DNA of 64,000 nucleotides from Sphingomonas rhizophila (GTDB lineage Bacteria > Pseudomonadota > Alphaproteobacteria > Sphingomonadales > Sphingomonadaceae), in NCBI RefSeq assembly GCF_014396585.1, contig NZ_CP060717.1:2108001-2172000 (forward strand), read 5' to 3'. Made by a program: the position numbers and the translations under genes. Shown here in pieces: positions 17,006-30,585 of the stretch. Position 1 is the stretch's first letter; each line of letters begins with the position of its first letter. The notes below the pieces were generated by a model that was not told the DNA's origin, searched no databases, and saw only the letters and a list, made by a program, of their open reading frames with translations.

Positions 17006-17338
17006 ATGACTCGCAATTTCGCAGTTGCCGCCGTCCTGTTCGCCGCAATGGCGCCGGTGGGCGCCAACGCCGCCACCTATTCCGCCAAGCTGGCCACGCC
17101 GGTCGCCGCGGGCAAGCTGATCGCCAACGACATCCGCTGGTCGTGCGGTCCCGATGCCTGCCGGGGCAGCACCGCCGACGCACCGGCGATGGCGCTGTGC
17201 CAGGGCCTCGCCAAGAAGGCCGGCCGCGTCGACAGCTTCGTGGTCAACGGGCGCGCCTTTGCCGCTGCCGAACTCGACAAATGCAACACCCACGCGCGGG
17301 CTTCTGCCGGCGCGCAGGCGGTCGCCAGCGCCAACTGA
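17006..17338 (+). CDS. Small secreted protein, CC_3452-like
   Basis: A 110-aa exported protein. The signal peptide is MTRNFAVAAVLFAAMAPVGANA with an AxA cleavage site. The mature part has a W-S-C-G-P-D-A-C motif, then another Cys and KKAGRVDSF, with a fourth Cys near the end (LDKCN). This pattern resembles the CC_3452 family of caulobacter/sphingomonad periplasmic proteins of unknown function; the assignment is from memory of the pattern. Four Cys suggest two disulfides. The start has CGGAGCC upstream. It is divergent from hxlR and is its most likely target. Confidence 0.78.
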   Translation: MTRNFAVAAVLFAAMAPVGANAATYSAKLATPVAAGKLIANDIRWSCGPDACRGSTADAPAMALCQGLAKKAGRVDSFVVNGRAFAAAELDKCNTHARASAGAQAVASAN

Positions 17339-17390
17339 GCCACCTCGCTCCCTTTGCAAACCGGAAGGGTCGCACGCCCTTTCCCCGACT

Positions 17391-17424
17391 GGACCGGACG
17401 GCCGACAGCCTTCCGGTCCTTTTT
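17391..17424 (+). terminator. Terminator after small secreted protein
   Basis: GGACCGGA (17391-17398) pairs with TCCGGTCC (17412-17419) around a 13-base loop, and TTTTT follows. It separates the secreted-protein gene from rsh. Confidence 0.75.
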
Positions 17425-17464
17425 GCGCTTGCGAACGACATAGAACATTCCCCACATTAGGCCG

Positions 17465-19551
17465 GTGCTGAGGCAGTATGAACTGATCGAGCGGGTTCGC
17501 GCTTATGACCCCGATGCGGACGAGGGACTGATCAACCGCGCCTACGTCTTCTCGATGAAAGCCCATGGCGCGCAGGTTCGCGCTTCGGGCGACCCCTATT
17601 TCAGCCACCCGATCGAGGTCGCGGGAATCCTCACCGATCTCAAGCTCGACGACGAAACGATCGTCACCGCGATCCTCCACGACACGATCGAGGACACCGT
17701 CGCGACGCCGGAGCAGATCGAGAAGATGTTCGGTCCGAATGTCGCCCGGCTGGTCGACGGCGTCACCAAGCTGTCGAAAATCGAGGCCCAGTCGGAAAAT
17801 GAGCGCGCCGCGGAAAACCTCCGCAAGTTCCTGCTCGCGCTCAGCGATGACATTCGCGTGCTGCTCGTGAAACTGGCCGACCGGCTGCACAACATGCGCA
17901 CGCTGCATCACATCAAGAATCCGGAGAAGCGCCGCCGCATCGCCAAGGAGACGATGGACATCTACGCCCCGCTCGCCGAGCGGATCGGGATGTACGAGAT
18001 CATGCAGGAGATGCAGCAGCTCTCGTTCAAGGAACTGGAGCCGGACGCCTTCGCTTCGGTCACGCGCCGCCTGACGCAGCTCCACGATGCCGGCGGCGAC
18101 CTGGTCAATCGCATCGGCCTTGGCCTGCAGCTCCACCTTTCCGACCACGGCCTGACCGCGGAAGTCACCGGCCGCGAAAAGCACCCCTATTCCATCTGGA
18201 AGAAGATGGCCGAACGGCACATCAGCTTCGAACAATTATCCGACGTGATGGCGTTCCGCGTGATCGTCGATAGCGCCGACGACTGCTATCGCGCGCTTGG
18301 CCTCATTCACCAGCGCTGGCCGATGGTCCCCGGCCGCTACAAGGACTATATCTCGACGCCCAAGCGCAATGGCTATCGGTCGCTGCACACCTCGGTCATT
18401 CACGATTCCAAGATGCGGATCGAAATACAGATTCGCGACCGGGCGATGCACGCCCAAGCCGAGCGCGGACTCGCCGCGCACTGGGCCTACAAGGAAGGCA
18501 AGCCGGTCGACGACATCAAGGTTCCGTGGATCAGCGACCTCGTCGAGATCCTGGACCATGCCGCGAGCCCGGAAGAACTTCTCGAGCATACGCGGATGGC
18601 GATGTACCAGGATCGTATTTTCGCCTTCACGCCGAAGGGCGAGCTGATCCAGCTGCCCAAGGGCGCGACCCCGGTCGACTTCGCCTACGCCGTCCATACC
18701 GACCTTGGCGACCAGACCGTCGGCGCCAAGGTCAACGGCCGGGTCGTCCCGCTGCGCACCATTCTCGACAATGGCGACCAGGTCGAAATCCTCGCTTCGG
18801 AGGCGCAGCACCCGCAACCGTCCTGGTTGCGTTTTGTGACCACCGGCAAGGCGCGGGCCGGAATCCGCCGCTTCGTCCGTCACAAGGAACGCGATGAGAC
18901 CGTCCTGCTCGGCCGCAAGATCTACGACGAGATCGTGTCGCGCCTGCCCGCGCCACTCGCCGACGACGCGCTGAAGCGGGCGGTCAAGAAGCTGAAGGCC
19001 GAGGACGTCGACACGCTGATGATCCGCATCGCCCGACGGTCGGTCAGCGATGTCGAGCTGATGGAAGCACTGATGCCGGGCTCGGCCGGCGGCGACGTTG
19101 CTCCGCGCCCGCTCGGCCAGCGCACGGCCATCTCGATTCGCGGACTGACGCCGGGCGTCGCCTATGACCTCGCCACCTGCTGCCATCCGATTCCGGGCGA
19201 CCGCATCGTCGGGCTTCGCCGCGAGGATGAATCGATCGAGGTCCACGTCATCGGCTGCGACAAGCTGGCGACCGGGATCGATGCCGACTGGCTCGACCTT
19301 GCCTGGGGCGACGGGTCGGACGGGGGCACCGCGCGGCTGTCGGTGATCCTGCGCGATGTCGCCGGCGCGCTCGGCGAGATGGCCGGGATCATGGGCGCCA
19401 AGGGCGCGAACATCGTCAACCTGCACCTCGCCCACCGCGACGGCAGCTTCCACACCTTCCACGTCAACGTGGAGGTGCACGACCTCCAGCATCTGCATAG
19501 CCTGATCGCCGCGCTGCGCGCCGCCAACGGCGTCAGCCAGGTTGAGCGGAT

Positions 19552-19555
<4 letters not shown>
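17465..19555 (+). CDS. rsh: Bifunctional (p)ppGpp synthetase/hydrolase (RelA/SpoT)
   Basis: A 696-aa Rsh enzyme controlling the stringent response. The N-terminal HD hydrolase domain is intact (SHPI His at 48; HDTIED at 72-77, with the EDxxxT region), so it can degrade (p)ppGpp. The synthetase domain follows (RYKDYISTPKRNGYRSLHT, about 290-312, and EIQIRD), then a TGS domain (FTPKGELIQLPKGATPVDFAY) and a C-terminal ACT domain. It is probably the sole long Rsh, as usual in alphaproteobacteria. The GTG at 17465 is the start that gives the family N-terminus. It is convergent with maeB through a shared CTAG. Confidence 0.96.
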
Positions 19556-21825
<2,270 letters not shown>

Positions 21826-21912
21826 TTTCTCTCCTGTCGCGGCCCGCCTTTGCCAAGGAAAGAGGCAAGAGTCACCCTCGCTTGGGGCGCGCTTTGCGGC
21901 TACCGATAGGCC

Positions 21913-24515
21913 ATGGCCCGCGCCGATGCCCCGACCCAGACGCCTATGATGGCGCAATACCATCGCCTCAAGGCGGAGGCGGGGGACGCGCTGCTGTTCT
22001 ACCGGATGGGCGACTTCTTCGAACTGTTCTTCGACGACGCCAAGGTGGCGGCCGCCTGCCTCGACATCGCCCTCACCAAGCGCGGGGCCGACGCCGGCGA
22101 GGCGGTGCCGATGTGCGGCGTTCCGGTCCACGCCGCCGAATCCTATCTCGCCCGGCTGATCAAGGCCGGCCACCGCGTCGCCATCGCTCAGCAGACCGAG
22201 AGCCCGGCGGAAGCGCGCAAGGCGCGTGGGTCGAAGGCGCTGGTCGAACGCGCCATCATCCGCCTCGTCACGCCCGGCACGCTGACCGAGGAGACGCTGC
22301 TCGACAGCGGCACGGCCAACTGGCTGGCGGCGATCGGGCGCGCCGGGGACGATTATGCGATTGCCGCCGCCGACATCTCGACCGGCCGCTTTGAGCTGAT
22401 CGCGTGCGCGCCGGGCGACCTGGTCGCCGAACTGGCGCGGCTCGATGCCGCCGAAGTCATCGCCGACGGCAAGGTGCCGGGAGTCGCGACCACCGCCAGC
22501 AAAGGCGGCTTCGACAGCCTGACTGGCGAGCGGGCGCTGATGGCACGGTTCGGGGTGACGAGCCTCGACGGGTTCGGCGCGCCGGGGCGCGCGGAACTGG
22601 CCGCGGCGGGCGGTTTGCTGGCCTACCTCGACGCCACCCAAAAGGAGGCGGTGGCCTTCCTCGCCGCGCCGCGAAGGGTCGCCCGCTCGTCGCACATGGC
22701 GATCGACCCCGCGACCCGAGACAGCCTGGAGATCTGCCGGACGTCGACGGGTGCGATTGCCGGCAGCCTGCTGGCAACCATCGACCGCTGTGTCACCGCG
22801 CCTGGCCGGCGCCTCCTCGGCAGCGACCTCAGTGCGCCGCTGACCGCGCGTGGTGCGATCGAAGCGCGCCTGGCGCTGGTGCAGTGGCTCCATGACGAGC
22901 CGATCCGGCGCGAACGGGTGCGGCTGGCGTTACGCGCCATGCCCGACATCGGCCGCGCGCTCGGAAGATTGGTGGCGGCGCGGGGAAGCCCAAGAGACCT
23001 CGCAATGCTCCGCGATGGGCTGATTGCCGCCGCGGAGCTGAAGCGGGAACTTGAGGACGAAGGATCGCCGCCCGACCTTCTCGCGTCGCTGCTCCCCGAC
23101 CTGGCCGGCCATGCCGCGCTGACCGACCGGCTGTCGGCAGCGATCGTCGCCGCGCCGCCGATCGACACGTCGAAAGGCAGCTACATTGCGGAAGGCTATG
23201 ACGCCGCGCTCGATGCCCTGCGCGTGGCAGCAAGCGACGGCCGCCGTGCTATAGCCGCGCTGGAGGCGCGCTACCGCGACGCGACCGGGGTGAGCGCGCT
23301 CAAGATCCGCCACAACGCCGTCCTCGGCTATCATATCGAGGTCGCCGCCCGTCATGCCGACCGGCTGATGGCGCCCGACAGCGGCTTCACCCATCGCCAG
23401 ACACTGGCCGGCGTGGTCCGGTTCAATTCCCCGACCTCCACGCCGAAGCGAGCCGGGTGGTCGAAGCCGGGGCCCACGCGCTGGCGGCCGAGGCGGCCCA
23501 TTTCGAAGAACTGTCAGCGCTTGCCGTGGGCCAGTCGTTTCGGATCGCCGCCACAGCCGATGCCATCGCGCGGATCGACGTATCCGCCAGCCACGCCGAA
23601 CGCGCGGCGGAAGGCGGCTGGTGCCTGCCCCACCTCGTCGACCAGCCCTGCCTTGAACTGGACGCCGCGCGCCATCCGGTGGTCGAGGCCGCGCTTGGTA
23701 CGCGCGGCGAGCGTTTCGTCGCCAATGACGTCGCGCTGGGCCCCAACGACCGGCTGTGGCTGGTGACCGGCCCCAACATGGGCGGTAAGTCGACCTTCCT
23801 GCGGCAAGTCGCGCTGGCAGCCCTTCTTGCGCAGGCCGGCAGCTACGTGCCGGCATCGCGCGCCCGGATCGGGATTGTCGACCGACTGTTCAGCCGGGTG
23901 GGCGCCGCGGACAATTTGGCGCGCGGGCAATCGACCTTCATGGTCGAAATGGTCGAGACCGCCGCGATCCTGGCGCAGGCGACGCCCAACAGCCTGGTCA
24001 TCCTCGACGAAATCGGACGCGGCACCTCGACCTACGACGGTCTCGCCATCGCCTGGGCGGTGGTCGAAGCGATGCACGACGAGGCGCGCTCGCGAACCCT
24101 GTTCGCGACCCATTACCATGAGCTGACCCGCCTCGCCGATCGGTTGGAGGCCCTTTCGCTCCATCACGTCCGCGCTCGCGAATGGAAGGGCGACCTCGTC
24201 CTACTCCACGAAGTCGCGGGCGGTCCCGCCGACCGAAGCTATGGCATCGCGGTTGCGAAGCTGGCCGGTGTTCCCCCCAAGGTGCTGGCTCGTGCCAAGG
24301 CGGTGCTGGCAAAGCTCGAGGCAGGCCGTGACGCCACCGGCGGAATCGCTGCGGGCCTCGACGACCTGCCGCTGTTCGCCGCCGCCCCTCCGATGGAGAG
24401 GGTCGAAGTCGATCCGCTCGCCGAGGCGGTGAATGCCCTGGAACCGGACGGCATGAGTCCGCGCGACGCGCTCGAGGCACTTTATGCCCTAAAGAAGTTG
24501 GCCCAGTCGTCGTGA
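21913..24515 (+). CDS. mutS: DNA mismatch repair protein MutS, frameshifted
   Basis: Reconstructed 867-aa MutS. Domain I has [14 protein letters not shown] and the mismatch-contacting motif [11 protein letters not shown] (Phe and Glu of the F-x-E signature, about residues 34-38). The lever/clamp domains follow, then the C-terminal ABC ATPase with Walker [10 protein letters not shown], Walker [17 protein letters not shown] and the helix-turn-helix dimer segment. The frame breaks at a CCCC run (23429-23432); five Cs give ...[18 protein letters not shown]... and continuous coding. The ATPase half continues in the next frame to 24515. GlnD overlaps its stop by four bases. Confidence 0.94.
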
Positions 24516-27235
24516 CGGTCCACACGCCATCGATCGGCGACCGGCGCAGTATCATCGACCGCCGGCAACTGGCGGACAGGCTGGCCGCGCTGGCGGGAAG
24601 CGATCTCCAGCCATCAGCGATGCGCCTGCTCCGCGAGGCACTCGATCATGGGCGGGCCGAGATAGCGCGGCGGCTGGCCGAGCATCCCGGTAACGGCCGT
24701 GCGGCCGCAGCGGCCTATGCATTCCTTGCCGAGCAGATCGCCCGGCTGGCGTTCGATTTTATCACCACGCGCCTTTATCCCAATCCCAACCCCACGGCCG
24801 CCGAACGGTTGGCGCTGGTCGGGCTGGGCGGCACCGGCCGCGGCGAGATGGCGCCGTTCAGTGACCTCGATCTGATGATACTGCTCGGCGACCGCCGCGC
24901 GCCGTGGTGCGAGCAAGTGGCCGAAGCGCTGCTGTATCTGTTGTGGGACCTTCAGATCAAAGTGGGCCAGTCGGTACGGACGATCGACGAGGTCGTGGCG
25001 ATCGCGAAAACGGACATGACGGCGCGGACGGCGCTGCTCGAAGCCCGTTGGTTGTGGGGCGATCGGGAGCTGTCGGACGAGGCGGGACGGCGTTTTCGCC
25101 GCGAAGTCGTCAACGGCACGGTCCGCGAGTTCGTTACGGCCAAGCTGGCCGAGCGCGACCTTCGCCATCAGCGGATGGGTGACAGCCGCTACGTTGTCGA
25201 ACCCAACGTCAAGGACGGCAAGGGCGGCCTGCGCGACCTCCACACGCTGTACTGGATCGGCCAATATGCGTTCGGGGTCGACCGGCCCGTCGACCTGGTC
25301 GAGAAGGGCCTGTTTACCCAGGCCGAGTACGCCCGCTTTTCGCGCGCGGAACGCTTCTTTTGGTCGGTGCGCTGCCATCTCCACCTCGCCGCGGGCCGCG
25401 CCGAAGAACGATTGGGCTTCGAGCACCAGCGGCAAATCGCTGCAGCGATGAATTACACCGACCGGCCGGGAAAATCGGCGGTCGAGCGTTTCATGCAGTT
25501 CTATTTCCTGCAGGCGAAGACGGTCGGCGACCTGACCGGGCTGTTCCTTGCCCAGTTCGACGAGCAGATGGCGGCCAAGGGACGGCGTTTCGCCCTGCCG
25601 ACCCTTCGCCGCCGGCCCAAGCACCTCGCCGGATTCGTCGTCGACCGCGGCCGGCTCAATATTCCCAGCGATCATTTCCTGGCGGACGATCCGGTCCGCC
25701 TGGTCGGCATGTTCGCGCTGGCAGCCCGGGAAGGGCTGGAAATTCATCCCAACGCGATGCGCGCCGCGTCGCGCGATGCGCGATTGGTCGACCAGGTGCG
25801 CGACGATCCCCGCGCCAACGCTTTCTTCCTGGAGGTGCTGACTAACTTTGAACGGCCGGACACGGTCCTCCGGTGGATGAACGAGGCCGGAGTGTTCGGC
25901 CGCTTCGTGCCCGATTTTGGCCGGGTCGTCGCGCAGATGCAGTTCGACATGTACCACCACTATACGGTCGACGAACATTCGATCCGCGCGATCGGCCTTC
26001 TCGCCCAGATCGAGCGCGGCGAGCTCGCCGACGACCACCCGCTGTCGACGGCGCTGATCAAGCAGATCCAGTCCCGGCGGCTGCTTTATGTCGCGGTGCT
26101 GCTCCACGACATCGCCAAGGGGCGCGGCGGCGACCATAGCGAGCTCGGCGCCGAGGTCGCGCTGGAACTGGCGCCTCGCTTCGGACTGGACGAGGCGGAG
26201 ACCGAGACCGTCGCCTGGCTGGTCCGCCATCACCTGCTTTTGTCCAACACCGCGATGCGCCGCGACCTTGCCGATCCGACGACGATCGACGATTTCGTCG
26301 CCAAGGTGCAAAGCTTCGAGCGGCTACGGCTTCTCCTCATCCTGACGGTGGTCGACATCCGTGCCGTGGGGCCGGGCGTCTGGAATGAATGGAAGCGGAC
26401 CTTGCTCCGTACCTTGTTCGAAGCGGCCGAGGAACGGTTGCGTCTGGGCCACAAGCAGCGCGGTCGCGCCGAGGTCGTTGCCCGGCGCCACGATGCGCTC
26501 GCCGCCGGACTGGGATGGAAGGCCACCGCCCATCGGGCACACGTTAAGCGATTGCCCGACAGCTACTGGCTGGCCGAACCGGCGGAGCTCCAGCTCGACA
26601 ACGCGCGCCAGGTGGCGGATGCGGAGGCGAGGATCGGGGAGTTGGCGCCAAGCGTCGTCGCGGCCGACGATCCGGCCAGCGGCGCGACGCGCATCAGCGT
26701 CTTCGCGCCCGACCAGCCCGGTTTGTTCTACCGGATCTGCTCGGCGCTGGCATCGGCCGGCGCGAACATCATCGACGCCCGCATCCATACGACGCGCGAC
26801 GGGATGGCGCTCGACAATCTACTGGTCCACGACAGTCGTGGCGGCCCCTATCGCGATAAGCGACTTCTACGCCGCTTGGCCGATTCCGTTCGCAAGGCAT
26901 TGGAGGGTGGCAGCCTGCCCGAGCCTCCCGCGCTCGCCCCGCTCGGGCCGCGGATCGAGGCCTTCAAGATTGCGCCGCGAGTCATGGTCACCGACCGCGC
27001 CTCGCGCCGGACGACGGTGGTGGAGGTGAATGCCCGCGACCGTCCCGGCCTTTTGGCGCGGCTGGCCCATGCGATCCACACCGAAGGGCTGACCCTGCAC
27101 AGCGCGCACGTGGCCACTTATGGCGAACGGGCGGTCGACGTCTTCTATCTGACCGACAGCGCCGGGAAGAAGCTGGATCCGGCGAAGTCGGAGTCGCTCC
27201 GCGCCGCGCTGCTCGAGGTCGCGGCGGCGCGCTAG
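24512..27235 (+). CDS. glnD: [Protein-PII] uridylyltransferase/uridylyl-removing enzyme
   Basis: A 907-aa bifunctional nitrogen sensor that uridylylates PII at low glutamine and removes UMP at high glutamine. The nucleotidyltransferase motif [17 protein letters not shown] (about 107-123) carries the catalytic Asp pair, the HD uridylyl-removing domain has [15 protein letters not shown] (about 530), and two C-terminal ACT domains (around 728 and 832) bind glutamine. The GTG start at 24512 overlaps the mutS stop in GTGA, so the two are translationally coupled; the overlap makes longer starts unlikely. Confidence 0.96.
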   Translation: MTVHTPSIGDRRSIIDRRQLADRLAALAGSDLQPSAMRLLREALDHGRAEIARRLAEHPGNGRAAAAAYAFLAEQIARLAFDFITTRLYPNPNPTAAERLALVGLGGTGRGEMAPFSDLDLMILLGDRRAPWCEQVAEALLYLLWDLQIKVGQSVRTIDEVVAIAKTDMTARTALLEARWLWGDRELSDEAGRRFRREVVNGTVREFVTAKLAERDLRHQRMGDSRYVVEPNVKDGKGGLRDLHTLYWIGQYAFGVDRPVDLVEKGLFTQAEYARFSRAERFFWSVRCHLHLAAGRAEERLGFEHQRQIAAAMNYTDRPGKSAVERFMQFYFLQAKTVGDLTGLFLAQFDEQMAAKGRRFALPTLRRRPKHLAGFVVDRGRLNIPSDHFLADDPVRLVGMFALAAREGLEIHPNAMRAASRDARLVDQVRDDPRANAFFLEVLTNFERPDTVLRWMNEAGVFGRFVPDFGRVVAQMQFDMYHHYTVDEHSIRAIGLLAQIERGELADDHPLSTALIKQIQSRRLLYVAVLLHDIAKGRGGDHSELGAEVALELAPRFGLDEAETETVAWLVRHHLLLSNTAMRRDLADPTTIDDFVAKVQSFERLRLLLILTVVDIRAVGPGVWNEWKRTLLRTLFEAAEERLRLGHKQRGRAEVVARRHDALAAGLGWKATAHRAHVKRLPDSYWLAEPAELQLDNARQVADAEARIGELAPSVVAADDPASGATRISVFAPDQPGLFYRICSALASAGANIIDARIHTTRDGMALDNLLVHDSRGGPYRDKRLLRRLADSVRKALEGGSLPEPPALAPLGPRIEAFKIAPRVMVTDRASRRTTVVEVNARDRPGLLARLAHAIHTEGLTLHSAHVATYGERAVDVFYLTDSAGKKLDPAKSESLRAALLEVAAAR

Positions 27236-27244
27236 CGGCCAAAA

Positions 27245-27273
27245 GAAAAGGCCCCGCCGCGAACGGCGGGGCC
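27245..27273 (-). terminator. Terminator of TonB receptor gene
   Basis: GGCCCCGCCG and CGGCGGGGCC form a perfect ten-base-pair stem. Read on the minus strand it is followed by TTTTCTTTT, so it ends the receptor gene. Lying ten bases after the glnD stop, it may also slow polymerase coming the other way. Confidence 0.85.
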
Positions 27274-27284
27274 CTCCCCTCCTG

Positions 27285-30200
27285 TTATTCGTAAACCTTA
27301 CAGTCCGCGTTCGCCCGCAGGTGCCGGCGGCGGGGCGGCGGAGCCGGGCAGACCTCGGTCGCCAGGATCACGCTGCCATCCGCGCAGGTCTGGGCGGCGG
27401 GCGGAGGCGCGGCCGGCGGCGGCGCCGGCGGAGCGACATACACCGGCGGAGCAGCCCGGCCGCCAGCCCACTTGCCACGGATGGTCAGGCCGAACGTGCG
27501 CGGTTCGGCAAGGAACGATCCGTATAGCTGGGTCGCGCGATACTTGTTGTTCGGGTTAAGCGTCGACGACGGCAGGCAGTAGCCAGCGGCCGCACCCCGC
27601 GCCGTGCACGACCCTTGCGCGAAGGCGTCGAAGGATACCTGGCTATAGTCCTTGTCGAACAGGTTCTGCGCCCAAAGCTCGATACCCCACATGTCATCGG
27701 GTCCGCGCAGGCCGACACGGGCATTGAAGACCGTGTAGCCCTTCTGCAGCTTTTCGATGTCGAGGTCCGAACCGGTGTTGTACTGCGAGGTGTGGCGGCC
27801 GTCGATGTAGAACAGCGCCCGCATCCCGGAGCTGCCAACCGCCGGCGACCAGGACAGCGAGCTGGTCAGGACCAGCGACGAGCTGTTCGAAATCCGACGA
27901 CCGGGAAGCTGGAACAGGGCGAACGGAAGCGCCCGGCCGTCCGAGCCGACCAAATCCTTGCGATAACGGGTGTCGGCATAGGTCGCGCCGAAGTTGAAGC
28001 TGACATCCGTCATCGGACGGGTGAACAGTTCGAACTCGACGCCGCGGCTCTTCACGCCCGACTTGGTCTTGCCGTCGCAAGCGCCGGTCAGCGTGTAGGG
28101 ATCGTTGTCGGTGTCGGTGCCGCCAAGGTCGTTCTTGCAGCTGTTGATGTTCTCGACGATGAACTGGATGCCATTGAAGGTATTCAGCTGGAAGTCCTTG
28201 AACAGCTGCCGGAACAGCGCGACGTTCACGTCGAAGCCGCGACCGTTGTACTTGGCGCCCAATTCGAACGCGTTGTTGATCTCCGGCTTGAACTGCAGCG
28301 TGTCGAACGACGATCCGCCGATGACCGGACCCGGCGCCGGACCGGTCGACGACGGCACCACGGTGCGCGGCAGGGCGGAGCGGTCCAGGTTGAAACCGCC
28401 CGCCTTATAACCACGCGAATAGCTGAGGTAGGTCAGCAGCTGGTCGGTCGGCTTGTAGCTGAGCACCGCGGTGCCCGACAGCTTCTTTTCCGTCCGGCTG
28501 GAGCTGCCTTCGTAATACCCGCCCGGGACGCTTGGGATGACACAGGCCAGGTTCTGGAGGCCCGACGCCACCGCGGCGATAACCGTGCAGGTCGTGTTGT
28601 TGTCGCTGAGGATCGCGTCCAGCGTCTTCTTCTCACGCGTGTAGCGAAGCCCGAAAGTGAACTTCAGCTGGTCGGTGATCGAGAAGATGTTGTGGGTGAA
28701 CAGCGACAGGTTGGTGCTGGTCTGGTTGTAGAGGTCGTCCAGACCCGCGCCATCGAGCCCGACCGACTGTCCGCCGAGTGCCAGTGCCACGTTCGAGAAA
28801 CCGCTGTTGTTGAACGGCGGCAGATTGAAGTTGACCGGCGACAGCGGCGTAGTCGGAAGGCGGGCGAATGCGCTCAGTGCGAAGATCTGCTGTTGAAGTG
28901 CGGCCTGCGTCGCCGGACTGCCCGCCGCGGCGCCATAGGCGGTAATCAGCGAGTTCCGTGCGCCCGTCGCCAGCGGGGTCGAGAAGCAGGTCGGGTTGGT
29001 CGTGTCGACCAGCGGCGCCGGAAGTGCCGCACCGAAGCTCTGCTGGAAGTTCAGCGCGATCAGGCAGTTGGCATATTCCGAATAATCGTTGCCGTACGAC
29101 AGATTGTCGCGGACCTGGAGCTTTTCCTTCGCGAAGTAGCCGCCGACCAGCCAGTCGAGACGATCGTCGAATGCCGAACCCTGCAGGCGCAGTTCCTGGC
29201 TGAAGGTCTTGAAGCGGTTGTACGAGCCGCCGTCATCGTCGCGATAGAGGATGTCGAGGCTGTTGAAGTCCGCATCCATCCCGCGAGTGTATTTATTGTA
29301 GCGATAGGCGGTGATCGACGTCAGTTCCGCCCCGCCAAGGTCGTAGACCACTTCGCCCGACAGGCCGTAGTCCTTGACGTCGGAGCGATAGCTGCGACCC
29401 GGCGTGATCGCCGCGTCGCGTGCGTAGGTATCGTCGGGGACGATGCCGCCAAGACCCTCGATGATCGGCTTGATGGTCGAAGGCTGCTCGGTGTAGCCGC
29501 CGCTGCCGTCGCCAACCGAGTCCCGCGCAGGCAGGAAGGTCGCGCCGCAGCATTCTTCGTCGCGCTTCGCATAGTCGGCGATCAGGCGGACCGACAGGTT
29601 CGAACTCGGCTTGTAGAGGAACTGGCCGCGCAGGAGGTAACGGTCGCGGTCGTTGAGGTCGCGGCCGCTGACCTGGTCTTCGAGGAAGCCGTCGCGCTTG
29701 ACGTAAACGCCGTCGAACCGTGCCGCGAGCGTGTCGCTGAGCGGGCCGGTCAAGCTGACTTCACCGCGGCGAAGGTTGTAGTTGCCGATGGTCAATGCGC
29801 CGCTGACTTCGTTCTCGAACTTCGGCTTGGCGGTGATGACCGAGATGAGACCGGCCGAGGTGTTGCGGCCGAACAGCGTGCCCTGCGGGCCGCGCAGCAC
29901 TTCGATCCGGTCGATCGCGCCAAGCTCCGTGAGGCCGGTGCCGGTACGCGACCGGTAAACGCCGTCGATGAACGTCCCCACCGAGCTTTCGAGGCCGGGG
30001 TTGTCGCCGACGGTGCCGATGCCGCGGATACGCGCGGTGGCGGCGCCGCCTTCCGATGTGGTCGACGACACCAGCAGCGAGGGGCTGACCTGGGTCAGCG
30101 CGCGAATGTCGGTCGCGCCCGAATTCTTGAGGGTCTCCGCGGTAACGGCCGACACGGCGAGCGGTACGTCGGACAATGCTTCGTTACGACGGGTCGCGGT

Positions 30201-30386
30201 GACGACGATTTCGCTCGTGTCTTCCTCGGTCGTCACCTGGGTCGCATCCTGCGAAACCGCGGCAGCCTCGGCGGTCGCGCCATCGGTCGGCTGTGCCGCC
30301 GCTGCGTCGGTATCCGTCTGCTGGGCGTATGCGGGCGCCGAAAGGGCGAACAGCCCGGCGGAAACGAGCCACACGGATTTGCGCAT
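27285..30386 (-). CDS. TonB-dependent outer-membrane receptor
   Basis: As sequenced, 1033 aa. The signal peptide is MRKSVWLVSAGLFALSAPAYA. A TonB-box-like SEIVVTATRR (about 58-67) precedes the plug domain (DVPLAVSAVTAETL; RGPQGTLFGRNTSAG), and a 22-strand barrel follows. It resembles the FecA/CirA-like receptors numerous in sphingomonads; the ligand is unknown. The C-terminus, beyond the usual last barrel strand (RTFGLTIRGKW), has an Ala/Pro tail with a CADGSVILATEVC Cys pair. A GGGG run at 27332-27335 probably lacks one base: the other frame ends ...PAPAGERGL with its stop at 27298 and fits this tail better. A terminator follows. Confidence 0.94.
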   Translation of the reverse strand: MRKSVWLVSAGLFALSAPAYAQQTDTDAAAAQPTDGATAEAAAVSQDATQVTTEEDTSEIVVTATRRNEALSDVPLAVSAVTAETLKNSGATDIRALTQVSPSLLVSSTTSEGGAATARIRGIGTVGDNPGLESSVGTFIDGVYRSRTGTGLTELGAIDRIEVLRGPQGTLFGRNTSAGLISVITAKPKFENEVSGALTIGNYNLRRGEVSLTGPLSDTLAARFDGVYVKRDGFLEDQVSGRDLNDRDRYLLRGQFLYKPSSNLSVRLIADYAKRDEECCGATFLPARDSVGDGSGGYTEQPSTIKPIIEGLGGIVPDDTYARDAAITPGRSYRSDVKDYGLSGEVVYDLGGAELTSITAYRYNKYTRGMDADFNSLDILYRDDDGGSYNRFKTFSQELRLQGSAFDDRLDWLVGGYFAKEKLQVRDNLSYGNDYSEYANCLIALNFQQSFGAALPAPLVDTTNPTCFSTPLATGARNSLITAYGAAAGSPATQAALQQQIFALSAFARLPTTPLSPVNFNLPPFNNSGFSNVALALGGQSVGLDGAGLDDLYNQTSTNLSLFTHNIFSITDQLKFTFGLRYTREKKTLDAILSDNNTTCTVIAAVASGLQNLACVIPSVPGGYYEGSSSRTEKKLSGTAVLSYKPTDQLLTYLSYSRGYKAGGFNLDRSALPRTVVPSSTGPAPGPVIGGSSFDTLQFKPEINNAFELGAKYNGRGFDVNVALFRQLFKDFQLNTFNGIQFIVENINSCKNDLGGTDTDNDPYTLTGACDGKTKSGVKSRGVEFELFTRPMTDVSFNFGATYADTRYRKDLVGSDGRALPFALFQLPGRRISNSSSLVLTSSLSWSPAVGSSGMRALFYIDGRHTSQYNTGSDLDIEKLQKGYTVFNARVGLRGPDDMWGIELWAQNLFDKDYSQVSFDAFAQGSCTARGAAAGYCLPSSTLNPNNKYRATQLYGSFLAEPRTFGLTIRGKWAGGRAAPPVYVAPPAPPPAAPPPAAQTCADGSVILATEVCPAPPPRRRHLRANADCKVYE

Positions 30387-30528
30387 GATGATTTCTCCCC
30401 TGAAAACCTATTATCTTTGAGGAAAAGCTAATCGAAGCGCAGGGGACGGGGAAGCGGACGACGCCGTGTCCCAAGGCGAATCGCGCCGGATGCGGCAGTT
30501 TTGCAACATGGTGCGCCGCAACAGAAAC

Positions 30529-30560
30529 GGGCGGCGCTTTCCGTAAGGGAAGTGCCGCCC
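30529..30560 (-). terminator. Terminator of infC
   Basis: A 14-base-pair stem with two G-U pairs (GGGCGGC... with ...GCCGCCC) and a TTAC loop on the minus strand, ending in CGTTTCTGTT. It lies 25 bases after the infC stop. Confidence 0.7.
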
Positions 30561-30585
30561 GCCATGAACCAGATCGGTTCAGAGA

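Noticed and set aside
21826-22893. N-terminal extension of maeB into the mutS region
   Set aside because: The frame is open only because mutS is GC-rich; the proper start with an AGGAG site is at 21825.
27615-30431. Very long open frame on the plus strand opposite the TonB receptor
   Set aside because: It is antisense to a clear receptor gene, has Arg/Val/Asp-rich composition typical of GC-rich antisense frames and no recognisable motif.
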